NCBI RefSeq assembly: GCF_023015905.1
Contig: NZ_JALKBD010000019.1
Span: 42,342 to 106,341, forward strand
DNA length: 64,000 nucleotides
Direction of reading: 5' to 3'
From: Arenibacter sp. F20364
GTDB taxonomy: Bacteria > Bacteroidota > Bacteroidia > Flavobacteriales > Flavobacteriaceae
The notes beneath the pieces are model-generated. The model did no database searches, was not told where the DNA came from, and worked only from the letters and a program-made list of their open reading frames with translations. The translations under genes and the position numbers were made by a program. Each line of letters opens with the position of its first letter. The stretch's first letter is position 1. Of this stretch, positions 1 through 8,056 are shown piece after piece.

Positions 1-180
1 CGTCCCGGCGATGATGTGATCGTAGGACCAGCTGGTTCCTGCGGAACAGCAAAAGACAGAATGGAAGACAGTGATATAGACTGTAAGGACTGGTTCTTCT
101 GTACCAAAAAATTGGATAAGGATATGGTGCTGGATCGAGTGCTAAAGAAAAGAAAACAACCCGAATCCGCAACCACCTAA
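1..180 (+). CDS. C-terminal end of an unidentified protein (5' end outside window)
   Basis: The first base is in frame 1 of an open frame that runs 59 codons to a TAA at 178-180. The visible tail begins RPGDDVIVGPAGSCGT, holds three cysteines and ends in a Lys/Arg-rich stretch. I do not recognise the family, and no domain can be assigned from this short piece. Its coding status is supported by the perfect hairpin terminator that follows 23 bases after the stop. The gene is convergent with the DUF4494 gene next to it. Confidence 0.6.
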   Translation, partial: RPGDDVIVGPAGSCGTAKDRMEDSDIDCKDWFFCTKKLDKDMVLDRVLKKRKQPESATT

Positions 181-202
181 AACCGTAAAAAGGGAAAATG
201 AA

Positions 203-224
203 AAGAGGGCCATAAGGCCCTCTT
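203..224. terminator. Bidirectional intrinsic terminator
   Basis: A perfect 9-bp stem (AAGAGGGCC / GGCCCTCTT) with an ATAA loop lies between two convergent genes. On the minus strand the stem runs into TTTTC, so it can stop the leftward DUF4494 transcript. On the plus strand it follows the stop of the partial gene by 23 bases. Confidence 0.8.
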
Positions 225-248
225 GCTATTAACAATCTTAAGGAATCT

Positions 249-833
249 CTATTCCTCCTCCCCTTCCAAAGCTTCAACTGCCAGGGCTTCCTCATTTTCA
301 AAAGTATCCAAGGCCTCCAAGTCTTCCTTCAATGCATTGGCTTCCGAGGTTGATGCCTTTAAGGCATTAAACTTTTCCAATTGATCCAAATCTCCTTCAT
401 CTCCAGAAAAATAGGGAAATACGTCCATGATGGGAGATTCCGAAATTACCGGTATAGTGTAGTCGCCCATCGTGCCTTTCATGGCCTGTACAGTATTGTC
501 ATAGGCTTCCTTTACATCATTGGCCTGTACCAGAAGATAAATATTTGTTTTTCTTTCCTTACCGCTATTTTCATCGAAGGCAATTAAAGCTACTTTCGAC
601 TTAAACCAGCGATCCGAATTTTCAAAGGGATGTACCTCGGAAAAATTGGCAACTTTTATATTTGTAATAAAGAATTCTTCGCTGGTATAAGCGGCCATTT
701 CTTCGTTAATTCTCGCTTCTGCTTCAGTATAGGATATCGCATCCAACAAATAGGATTCTGTGGTCACCTTTTGTTCCCCAGTTTCATGTGTTTTTCTGTA
801 TTTTACTTTGCACTCGTACCAAGTCTGGCTCAT
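249..833 (-). CDS. DUF4494 domain-containing protein
   Basis: A 194-residue protein whose N-terminus MSQTWYECKVKYRKT and following alternating strands match DUF4494, a family of unknown function found in Bacteroidota. The conserved core covers roughly residues 1-150. The last 45 residues are very acidic (runs of Glu) and probably disordered. I placed the start at the ATG at 833 because the family usually begins with MSxTWYECKV; an in-frame TTG at 857 would add eight residues. No signal peptide or membrane segment is visible, so it is probably cytoplasmic. The terminator at 203-224 lies directly downstream. Confidence 0.85.
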   Translation of the reverse strand: MSQTWYECKVKYRKTHETGEQKVTTESYLLDAISYTEAEARINEEMAAYTSEEFFITNIKVANFSEVHPFENSDRWFKSKVALIAFDENSGKERKTNIYLLVQANDVKEAYDNTVQAMKGTMGDYTIPVISESPIMDVFPYFSGDEGDLDQLEKFNALKASTSEANALKEDLEALDTFENEEALAVEALEGEEE

Positions 834-1138
834 ATCTATATTTTTTAAGGATGCCAAAAATAGACCTTACAGAAAAATTTATCTACCCATTCATAAAATA
901 GATATTCACAATTTCCCCATGTAGACCAAACGACAAGTCCATTTGGATACAAATATTTTCTAGGGTATATTTCCCGTTTTCTTATAACTAACCTATGCAC
1001 AATAGTTTATAGATCTGAACATCCTAAAGGCATCAATAAAAAAATTGAACTGGACCCTCAGGAAAAATTATTCCCTACTGCTTAATAGATCATTATTACT
1101 TTCAACATCCCTCTTAAAACGAGTAGAAATATGGAATA
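834..1138. other. Intergenic spacer without a recognisable gene
   Basis: AT-rich spacer between two leftward genes. It should contain the promoter of the DUF4494 gene at its left end. I see no ORF with coding character, no strong hairpin and no repeat. Confidence 0.5.
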
Positions 1139-2323
1139 CTATAAATCGTCAAGGTCATAGCAATAAATATGGCCCAACTCATCCGAGAAAAATATAAGTT
1201 TGGCCTCATTGGGTAAAAAACTGGCCTTACTGGAGGTTACATCACCGTTTTTCCCATTTATTTTGGTTTTTAATTGGATGAGTTCCTTAAACTCCCAGCC
1301 ATTTTTCTTTTTTACTATTTCATTGACCGAAATAAAATATCGATTGTTCTCCCTATTTTTTACGGCATGTGCTTCAAATATTTTCCCCGATTCAACATGG
1401 TTAACAATAGGACGGGAAGGACTTCTTTGTGCAGTGAGGTTCTCGTATGGAATGTTGGTCCATCTGCCCTCCTTATCCCTTATTCTTAATACAAACTGAG
1501 GTTGATTTATTTTGTCCACACTGTTCTTGGTAACCAAGGCCAATTCCCCATTTTTAAACACAGTTGCATTCAAGTGATCGTCTGCATTGTTATCTCCCTG
1601 TTGAACAATTATGGGCTCCGACCAATTATTGGGCTCCTCCCCATCAATGTGGATCCGCTCCATGATGGATTGGGTATTTTGGTTGGACCAGATAACCGAT
1701 ACCTGCCCCTTTAGCCGGACAATTAAAGATATATCATCTATGTTAATGTTATCTGCGAGTGTAAATGGTTCTGACCAATCCCTACCATTTATGGAGTGCC
1801 AAACCATGATTTTTTCATTGATATCCGCACAAACCCAAAATTGGCCCTTCGAATCTTGGCTAATGGTGGCAGTTTCAAGGGAGCGACAGTCCTGAGGAAT
1901 GGGCAGGGATATCTTCCATTCATGATTGTATTGCTCGCTGTGGTGAGAATACTTTAGTTGAACCACATTCAAAACACATTCTCCAGCCAAGACTATATGA
2001 ACCTCATCACCCATACAATATACATCGGCCTTGCTCGGTAAGTTGTGCCATGTACGATTAACCCTAGATTGATCCTTCCATCCAGAAGTCTCTTTTTTTA
2101 ATAGTTTGGGACCATCTTTATCACCTACTATTAGCCATTGTCCATGATTGGTTGTCCATGATTTTGACTGGGGCTTATCGGCAGTAGCGTCCCCATAGAT
2201 AACTTTAAAGATAGGCTCTAAATAAAGTTCCGGTGTGTTGGTCACTTGGGAAAATGCCACAGATCCATATAGTAAGAGAAAAAAAAGTGGCGAGAATGGT
2301 AGTAAAATGCCTTTTAGTTTCAT
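1139..2323 (-). CDS. Secreted sialidase/propeller-like hypothetical protein
   Basis: An exported protein of about 394 residues with a clear signal peptide (MKLKGILLPFSPLFFLLLYG, cleavage near AFSQ). The body contains recurring blocks with Trp, Ser and Asp such as GQFWVCADIN, VWHSINGRDWSEPF and ISVIWSNQ-like strands. These resemble the blades of sialidase-type beta-propellers, but no full Asp-box set or catalytic signature can be assigned. The ATG at 2323 is preferred: a start at 2389 would add 22 residues before the signal peptide and place the ATG against the palindrome at 2396-2412. It is divergent from the arsR operon, so the operator in between could also affect it. Function unknown. Confidence 0.6.
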   Translation of the reverse strand: MKLKGILLPFSPLFFLLLYGSVAFSQVTNTPELYLEPIFKVIYGDATADKPQSKSWTTNHGQWLIVGDKDGPKLLKKETSGWKDQSRVNRTWHNLPSKADVYCMGDEVHIVLAGECVLNVVQLKYSHHSEQYNHEWKISLPIPQDCRSLETATISQDSKGQFWVCADINEKIMVWHSINGRDWSEPFTLADNINIDDISLIVRLKGQVSVIWSNQNTQSIMERIHIDGEEPNNWSEPIIVQQGDNNADDHLNATVFKNGELALVTKNSVDKINQPQFVLRIRDKEGRWTNIPYENLTAQRSPSRPIVNHVESGKIFEAHAVKNRENNRYFISVNEIVKKKNGWEFKELIQLKTKINGKNGDVTSSKASFLPNEAKLIFFSDELGHIYCYDLDDL

Positions 2324-2394
2324 GCTGTTGGTAATTGCCAACGAAATTAAGCTTTTGAGCTTATGTAACAAAAGTAACATCCTTTTCAAAAATC

Positions 2395-2413
2395 AATCGT
2401 ATATTTGCGATAA
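2395..2413. promoter_or_regulatory. ArsR-type operator candidate, copy 1
   Basis: The 19-bp word AATCGTATATTTGCGATAA carries ATCG/CGAT arms around an 8-bp centre. It lies about 110 bp upstream of arsR and about 70 bp upstream of the divergent secreted-protein gene. Nearly the same word recurs at 2845-2863. The repetition, partial dyad symmetry and position fit an autoregulated ArsR operator; binding is inferred. Confidence 0.55.
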
Positions 2414-2522
2414 GCAATTGAAGATTGAGTATAAGAGTTGAACTGATAACGTCCCCTTTGTAATTTAGGGTCTTAAACCAAGCGGCAGGGCGGAGCGATC
2501 TAAAAAAAATATACTTGTATAG

Positions 2523-2828
2523 ATGAAAAGAAGTTTAGAACAAATAGAGTACCGGGAAGATACCGAAGCGTTGGCAAAATATGCAAAGGCTTTAGGGCAT
2601 CCTACGCGTATTGCCATACTAAAACATCTTGTTAATCAATCCTGTTGTTTCACAGGTGATTTGGTAGATGTTTTTCCTTTGGCACAATCTACAATTTCAC
2701 AACATCTTAAAGAACTAAAAAATGCGGGTCTTATTCAAGGAGAATTAAAACCGCCCAAAATAAAGTACTGTATCAATCAAGAAAACTGGAAGGTCGCAAA
2801 ATCATTGTTCCAGAATTTTTTTGACTAA
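2523..2828 (+). CDS. ArsR/SmtB-family transcriptional repressor
   Basis: A 101-residue single-domain winged-helix regulator. Residues 17-75 hold the family pattern: AKALGHPTRIAILKHL, then the recognition helix in PLAQSTISQHLKELKNAG and the start of the wing. A Cys pair (C41, C42) sits at the beginning of helix 3, near where ArsR-type sensors bind As(III) or react with sulfur species, and C83 lies near the C-terminus. It is the first gene of a six-gene operon ending at 6401. Two similar palindromes (2395-2413 and 2845-2863) flank it, which fits autorepression. The inducer is not clear; the gene content suggests arsenic, reactive sulfur or thiol stress. Confidence 0.9.
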   Translation: MKRSLEQIEYREDTEALAKYAKALGHPTRIAILKHLVNQSCCFTGDLVDVFPLAQSTISQHLKELKNAGLIQGELKPPKIKYCINQENWKVAKSLFQNFFD

Positions 2829-2844
2829 TATTTTTTAATAATCC

Positions 2845-2863
2845 TATCGTATATAGGCGATAA
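2845..2863. promoter_or_regulatory. ArsR-type operator candidate, copy 2
   Basis: TATCGTATATAGGCGATAA has perfect 5-bp arms TATCG/CGATA around an 8-bp centre. It matches copy 1 (2395-2413) in 16 of 19 positions. It sits between arsR and the thioredoxin-like gene, 17 bp before the latter, so the five downstream genes may have a second repressed promoter. Confidence 0.6.
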
Positions 2864-2879
2864 ACTTAAAGCGAATAAT

Positions 2880-3116
2880 ATGACCAAAATAGTTAAAATA
2901 TTGGGGACAGGTTGTCCAAAATGTCAATCAATGACAGGAGTAGTTAAAGATGTGATCTACGAAAACAACATTGATGCCACCATCGAAAAAATTGAGGATA
3001 TCATGGAAATTATGAAGTTCAACGTAATGACAACGCCGGCATTGGTAATAGATGATGTTATCACCATAAAAGGAAGGGTACCTTCAAAAGATGAAGTGCT
3101 AGCACTTTTAAACTAA
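2880..3116 (+). CDS. Thioredoxin-fold small redox protein with CPKC motif
   Basis: A 78-residue protein of the redox-active disulfide protein 2 (TM0996/MTH895-like) family. It opens with a beta strand and then the CxxC active site GCPKC (C12, C15). A thioredoxin-type cis-Pro segment TTPALVIDDV lies near residues 50-60. The family has a minimal thioredoxin fold, is cytoplasmic, and is often encoded beside ArsP-type permeases. Here it is second in the ArsR operon and may reduce or carry a thiol-bound substrate for the permease or the OsmC protein. It follows operator copy 2 closely. Confidence 0.85.
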   Translation: MTKIVKILGTGCPKCQSMTGVVKDVIYENNIDATIEKIEDIMEIMKFNVMTTPALVIDDVITIKGRVPSKDEVLALLN

Positions 3117-3130
3117 ATAAAATAAGTCTT

Positions 3131-3538
3131 ATGAATTATCAAATCAAGGCTTCCTCCATTTCAGATCAGGATGCCATTGTTCATATCAAACAATCCAATA
3201 TAGATTTTGGTACAACTGCAAATACTGCAGATATTTTGCCCAATCCAGCCGAATTGTTTTTGGGTTCATTTTCTGCCTGTATACTGAAAAATGTGGAGCG
3301 TTTTTCCGGTATGATGAAATTCAGCTATTCCAAGGCCACGTTGGAAGTCAATGCAACACGTCTTGAAAACCCGCCTAGGATGGACAATATTCATTACGAT
3401 CTAACAATTTATAGCAATGACAAAAAACTAAATACGGACTTGTTAAAAAAGAACATCGAAAAGTATGGTACTATCTACAACACCGTAAAACAATCATGCA
3501 CTATTTCGGGAACTATTAGTACGGTAGAAAATGTTTGA
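3131..3538 (+). CDS. OsmC-family protein
   Basis: A 135-residue OsmC/Ohr-fold protein. The two family cysteines are present: C50 in ELFLGSFSACILKNVE and C123 in TVKQSCTISG. OsmC/Ohr proteins reduce organic hydroperoxides with this cysteine pair; some related proteins act in sulfur metabolism. No signal peptide is visible, so it is probably cytoplasmic. Its last 8 bases overlap the start of the permease gene, which indicates translational coupling. In this operon a peroxidase or persulfide-related role is equally plausible. Confidence 0.85.
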   Translation: MNYQIKASSISDQDAIVHIKQSNIDFGTTANTADILPNPAELFLGSFSACILKNVERFSGMMKFSYSKATLEVNATRLENPPRMDNIHYDLTIYSNDKKLNTDLLKKNIEKYGTIYNTVKQSCTISGTISTVENV

Positions 3539-4505
3539 TTGGTTACAACATTTTGCCGATTGGCTCATTTACTCGGTTTTTAATATTGGGGCAGAAACTC
3601 ATTTGGGAACTGCCCTGAATTTCTTTGTGTTTGATACGCTTAAAATTCTCATTTTATTGTTCTTCATTGTTTTTTTAATGGGCATAATCAATGCTTATTT
3701 TCCTATTGAGCGACTAAAGGGTTATCTGAATAGAAAGAAGCTTTACGGATTGGAATACTTTTTTTCTTCCGTTTTTGGGGCAATAACCCCCTTTTGTTCT
3801 TGCTCCTCGGTACCTCTATTTATTGGTTTTGTGCAAGGTGGCATTCCCTTAGGGGTAACCTTTTCCTTTTTGGTCACCTCCCCTTTAGTGAATGAGGTAG
3901 CTGTGGCGATGTTTCTTGGCATGTTCGGTATAAAAGCTACTCTGATTTATGCTGTTTCAGGTATTTTATTAGGTACCATTGGCGGGTGGCTGCTTGGTAA
4001 ATTTAAGCTCGAACCTTTACTTTCAGATTGGGTTAAGAAGATTCTTGATAATAAGATGCAACAAGGTGAATATGAAGAAGTGAAACAAACTTTCTACCAA
4101 CGATTGCCCGGAATTTCCCGTGGGGCCTGGGATATTGTAAAAGGTGTTCTTCTTTATGTGGTCCTAGGGATTGCTATTGGGGCAGCCATGCACGGCTATG
4201 TTCCGGAAAATTTTTTCAACACCTATTTAGGTGGGGGCCAGTGGTGGACAGTTCCACTTGCTGTCCTGGTTGCCGTTCCCATGTACGCCAATGCCGCAGG
4301 AATAGTTCCCATTGTTCAGGTTTTTGTAGCCAAAGGGGTGCCACTTGGCACTGCTATTGCTTTTATGATGGCAACGGTAGGTCTATCCATTCCCGAAGCT
4401 ACCTTGCTTAAAAAAGTTATGTCCCTAAAGTTAATTGCCATCTTTTTTGGCATTGTCACGCTCTGTATCATCATTTCAGGGTATCTTTTTAATCTAGTGC
4501 TCTAA
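3531..4505 (+). CDS. ArsP-type permease (DUF318/COG0701)
   Basis: A 324-residue integral membrane protein with eight or more hydrophobic segments. The signature FCSCSSVPLF (C89, C91) followed by VTSPLVNEVA lies in the first half, and VPMYANAAGIVPI and FMMATVGLSIPEA in the second half. This is the COG0701 permease family, which includes the methylarsenite exporter ArsP. ArsP itself uses a pair of cysteines, but the substrate here cannot be read from sequence. Sulfur-containing ions are an alternative because OsmC, CxxC, FmdE and DsrE genes surround it. The start overlaps the osmC stop by 8 bp. Confidence 0.85.
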   Translation: MFDWLQHFADWLIYSVFNIGAETHLGTALNFFVFDTLKILILLFFIVFLMGIINAYFPIERLKGYLNRKKLYGLEYFFSSVFGAITPFCSCSSVPLFIGFVQGGIPLGVTFSFLVTSPLVNEVAVAMFLGMFGIKATLIYAVSGILLGTIGGWLLGKFKLEPLLSDWVKKILDNKMQQGEYEEVKQTFYQRLPGISRGAWDIVKGVLLYVVLGIAIGAAMHGYVPENFFNTYLGGGQWWTVPLAVLVAVPMYANAAGIVPIVQVFVAKGVPLGTAIAFMMATVGLSIPEATLLKKVMSLKLIAIFFGIVTLCIIISGYLFNLVL

Positions 4506-4521
4506 TAAATTCTACAAAATC

Positions 4522-5829
4522 ATGAATAAATTAATTTTAATTTTTGCATTGACCTTTTTACCATTGCCCAGCTTAATGGCACAAATAATTCCTAAAGTAT
4601 ATACAAAAGGTGCGATGAAAGATATGGGAACCGCCTATGACCTAAAGGTATGGCTGGATAGCCTGCCCGATAAATCCAATTTGTTTGCCATGGGACCCTA
4701 TGATAAAATGAAAGGCGAGATAACAGTTTTTGATGGTAAGCCCTTCTTTGCCACGGCATTTGTTAAGGACAAAGCTGTGGTAAGTCAAAACTGGGATATC
4801 CGTTCTCCTTTTCTTGTTTATAGCAATGTAAAGGATTGGGAAGAATTTAATTTAAACGGTCCCATAAATAGTACTCAGGAAATAGAGGAAAAAGTGGCTG
4901 CATTGGCTAAGGATAAAGGTTATGATTTAAAAGAACCCTTTGCTTTTCGAATTGCTGGGGAATTTGCTCAAATCACCGCTCATATTGTTACGCCAAGAAG
5001 CCCGAAAATAGAAGGCTACAAACCAGATGTGAAATCCCAGAAGTTTTTCTTGGAAAACAATAAGGGAGAATTATTAGGTTTCTACTCAGAAAACCATCAA
5101 GGAATATTCACCGGTTCCAAAAGCTTTGTCCATATACACTTTTTGAAGGAAGACCAGACGTTTATGGGACATTTGGATGAAATTAGCACAGGGAACCAAA
5201 CATTAAAACTCTACCTGCCAAGAAAGCAGCCGGTGGTTAGAACTGCTGTGCAGGTAAATGATACCGATTTTTCAAAAGGGCGTTTGGGGAATATTCAATA
5301 TATAGATTTGAATGACCTGGTAAAATTTCATGGCCATCTTTGTGACGGGCTGGTGGTAGGGCATCTGGCTTTGCAAAGCGCACTAAATGAATTATATCCT
5401 GATGGTTTAGTAGATAGGACAAATACCCGAATTGTAAGCAAACCTTCCCCCTGCCTGACCGATGCAGCTATTTATACAACGGGAGGCAGATATCAGTTCA
5501 ATACATTCTATGTGTCCGATAATATGGATGGATTATTTACGGTTCAACGTATTGATACGCGAGAAGCCATAGCCGTAAAAATGAAAAAAGGTGTAAAACC
5601 CCAAGAAATTGACCAACTTGGATCTCTAGCCGTAAAAGGAGAATTGTCGGCCTGCGATTTGGATAAATTAAAGGGAATGGAAGATAATTTTACGGAAATG
5701 TTACTTTCCGCCGATCCAAAAGATAATTTCACCCTAAGTGAATTACCCGATTTTAAATGGAACCCTGTTTTGAAGAACGATTATATAAAAACGGATATTC
5801 TCAATAAAAATATATCAAAATGTCAATAA
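4522..5829 (+). CDS. Exported BudA-like/FmdE fusion protein
   Basis: A 435-residue protein with a signal peptide (MNKLILIFALTFLPLPSLMA). Residues 25-235 resemble alpha-acetolactate decarboxylase (BudA). They keep its zinc spacing H-x-H-x10-H as H204, H206 and H217 in VHIHFLKEDQTFMGH. Residues 265-400 are an FmdE-type domain with FHGHLCDG (269-276) and SPCLTDA (C311); FmdE domains bind metal through the Cys and His in this motif. The combination and the export signal are unusual. The enzyme activity is unknown, and acetolactate decarboxylation in the envelope seems unlikely. It is the fifth gene of the ArsR operon. The 3' end overlaps a possible start of the DsrE gene by 10 bp. Confidence 0.7.
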   Translation: MNKLILIFALTFLPLPSLMAQIIPKVYTKGAMKDMGTAYDLKVWLDSLPDKSNLFAMGPYDKMKGEITVFDGKPFFATAFVKDKAVVSQNWDIRSPFLVYSNVKDWEEFNLNGPINSTQEIEEKVAALAKDKGYDLKEPFAFRIAGEFAQITAHIVTPRSPKIEGYKPDVKSQKFFLENNKGELLGFYSENHQGIFTGSKSFVHIHFLKEDQTFMGHLDEISTGNQTLKLYLPRKQPVVRTAVQVNDTDFSKGRLGNIQYIDLNDLVKFHGHLCDGLVVGHLALQSALNELYPDGLVDRTNTRIVSKPSPCLTDAAIYTTGGRYQFNTFYVSDNMDGLFTVQRIDTREAIAVKMKKGVKPQEIDQLGSLAVKGELSACDLDKLKGMEDNFTEMLLSADPKDNFTLSELPDFKWNPVLKNDYIKTDILNKNISKCQ

Positions 5830-6401
5830 TTAAATCTTTAATTAAAATGCAAAATAGATCTCCACTCCTATTTTTTTTGGCCGTGTTTCTTATTCAAACC
5901 ACCTTGTCGTATGGGCAGGATAATGAACCAACGACTGGGCCTGTCTTTTATAATATCGGTGCTGTATACTCTATTGATAGTTTGGATTACATACCCGATA
6001 CCTCCCAACAATTAAAGGCAATTTTTGACGTCGACCGAAAGCACACAGACCCAAGTGCAAGCAATTCCATCATCTCTAGTTTACATCGCTATTATAATAT
6101 GCACGTACGATACGGAGTCCCCAAGGAACAGATTTACCTAGCTATTGTATTACATGGCGGTTCAACAAAAGATGCCCTGTCCCCTACCGTTTACAAAGAA
6201 AAATTCAATACGGACAACCCCAATAAGGACTTAATAAAAACACTTTCCGATATGGGTGTACACATCTATTTATGCGGGCAATCCATGTCTTATAGCGGCT
6301 ACAGTAAGGAAGATTTACTTCCCGAAGTAAAAGTTGCCCTGTCAGCTATGACGGTGTTAACGGTATATCAAATGAATAATTATGCCCTAATTAAATTCTA
6401 G
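5820..6401 (+). CDS. Exported DsrE-family protein
   Basis: A DsrE/DsrF-like protein, 193 residues from ATG 5820 or 184 from ATG 5847 (MQNRSPLLFFLAVFLIQ), which gives the cleaner signal peptide. The family fold is seen in YLAIVLHGGSTKDAL, then VHIYLCGQSMSYSGY with the single conserved cysteine C152, and a long C-terminal helix. Cytoplasmic DsrE proteins carry sulfur as a cysteine persulfide; an exported version points to sulfur handling in the periplasm. It is the last gene of the ArsR operon and probably works beside the FmdE fusion. No clear terminator follows. Confidence 0.8.
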   Translation: MSIIKSLIKMQNRSPLLFFLAVFLIQTTLSYGQDNEPTTGPVFYNIGAVYSIDSLDYIPDTSQQLKAIFDVDRKHTDPSASNSIISSLHRYYNMHVRYGVPKEQIYLAIVLHGGSTKDALSPTVYKEKFNTDNPNKDLIKTLSDMGVHIYLCGQSMSYSGYSKEDLLPEVKVALSAMTVLTVYQMNNYALIKF

Positions 6402-6578
6402 ACCCAAAACCAACGATTCCCAAACAGCCAGATAATACTTGTTATCAACGACATCAGAAGCAATTAAGAAATGACAAAACCTCCTTCCTCAATATCAAGA
6501 ACATATAAGAATTAAGACCATTGCTTTAAGTTGGGCGTTTGTTCCTTTCTACCCGACCCTTCCAATAAATATTCAGGT

Positions 6579-7862
6579 TTAGGGTTTATCTTTCGTATGC
6601 AGAGCGCTTGTACTTTTCCCGATCCCAAGGCGACGTGCTTGGATTCCAATTAGGGGACCAGCAAGAATTGAAGATAGCAGAGCCGAAAATACTATGGCCA
6701 CAAATATAGCCTGACCAATAAGTTCCAATTCAATTGCCAGCGTGGCAACCACAATCTCCATGGCCCCGCCCGGAATGAAGATCAAGCCCAATAAAATAGA
6801 GGTTTGTTGGGATTGCTTGCCCATTCTTGCTCCTAACCAGGCGCCTACAAACTTGCCCAAAATGGCAACTGCACAAAAGATAACAGTAGGCCATAGTTCC
6901 AGCCCTACCAAGAAATCAATTTTAAGGCCAAGTGTAGCAAAAAATAGGGGAACAAAGATAGCGTGTAAGGTGTCGGAGACACTGTTGCGTAAATCCTCTG
7001 TTACCCTTTTGGCACTCCCTGCCATGGTACCGGCAAGGAAGAATCCCAGAATAGCATGGATTCCCATCCACTGAGTGATAGCTCCACAAAGCAGACCAAC
7101 ACTCACAATTAGGGTTTGTGCCGCTGCAGGCTGAGGTAATGAAGTAGCTTGGACACGTTTTAGGGCAAAATTCAATATTTTGGCCCCAACGATAATACTT
7201 AAGGTAATAAAGCTTATTACAAGTAATGCCTTTCCGCCCAGATCAATAAAACTCATTGTATGGGCGGTTACCAAGGACATCACCACAGTGAATAATAACC
7301 ACCCAAAAATATCATTGATAGCACAGGCCGAAAGGGCTAGCGATGCCTGAGGCGTTTTACTGATTCCGAGATCGCCTAAGGCACGTGCAACAACAGTTAT
7401 TGCCGTAATTGAGGCTGCTACGGACAAAAACAGAGGGAATGAGACTGCCGTTGCAGCATCTCCCCAATAGCTGGTGTTAAAAGTACTGAATACTGGAAAT
7501 CCAACGGCAATGGGAAACAGCACACCAACAATACCTATTAGGATGGATGAACGCCCGCTGCGCAGTGCCTGATCCACATTAACATGAAAGCCTGAGGAGA
7601 GCAATAGAAAGAAGACCCCTAGCCAGGAAACTGTTTCAAGCATTATGTATTGGGCCTCATTATTGGGAAAGAGCATATTTTGCAGGTCCGGAGATACCCG
7701 GCCCAGAAGTGTTGGCCCCAAAAGAACGCCCGCTAGAATCTCACCTGCTATGGCCGGAATCTTCAGAGATTCACAAAGCACACCAAGGGTTCTTGCAAAT
7801 CCAAGAAGAACAAGGACTTGTACAAGAAATAGAAGGATGTGGCTTTCGTTTAGGTAATGCAC
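6579..7862 (-). CDS. CPA2-family cation:proton antiporter
   Basis: A 427-residue membrane protein with about 12 hydrophobic segments and the Na+/H+ exchanger domain along its whole length. The N-terminal pattern LCESLKIPAIAGEILAGVLLGP is characteristic of KefB/NapA-type CPA2 antiporters. An acidic transport site in the middle (ALSACAINDIFGWLLF, with Asn-Asp) supports electroneutral or electrogenic cation/H+ exchange. No C-terminal TrkA-N domain is present, and the protein ends soon after the last helix. It lies downstream of two universal stress protein genes on the same strand, a common pairing for ion homeostasis under stress. Confidence 0.9.
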   Translation of the reverse strand: MHYLNESHILLFLVQVLVLLGFARTLGVLCESLKIPAIAGEILAGVLLGPTLLGRVSPDLQNMLFPNNEAQYIMLETVSWLGVFFLLLSSGFHVNVDQALRSGRSSILIGIVGVLFPIAVGFPVFSTFNTSYWGDAATAVSFPLFLSVAASITAITVVARALGDLGISKTPQASLALSACAINDIFGWLLFTVVMSLVTAHTMSFIDLGGKALLVISFITLSIIVGAKILNFALKRVQATSLPQPAAAQTLIVSVGLLCGAITQWMGIHAILGFFLAGTMAGSAKRVTEDLRNSVSDTLHAIFVPLFFATLGLKIDFLVGLELWPTVIFCAVAILGKFVGAWLGARMGKQSQQTSILLGLIFIPGGAMEIVVATLAIELELIGQAIFVAIVFSALLSSILAGPLIGIQARRLGIGKSTSALHTKDKP

Positions 7863-8056
7863 GTGACTATTTTATCCTATTGGACTTTAATTATGTTCTA
7901 AAAATATTACGGATCATTGAAATTGGCGAAGCTCGAACACTAAGTTTTTCTCCAGCGAATTTTGGGATAAAAATTAGTTCTTTCAACCTTTTGACATCAA
8001 AAAATAAAAAAAGGCTAAAATCATTTGGTTCTCCCCCAGATAGTAATCCTCAGAAT

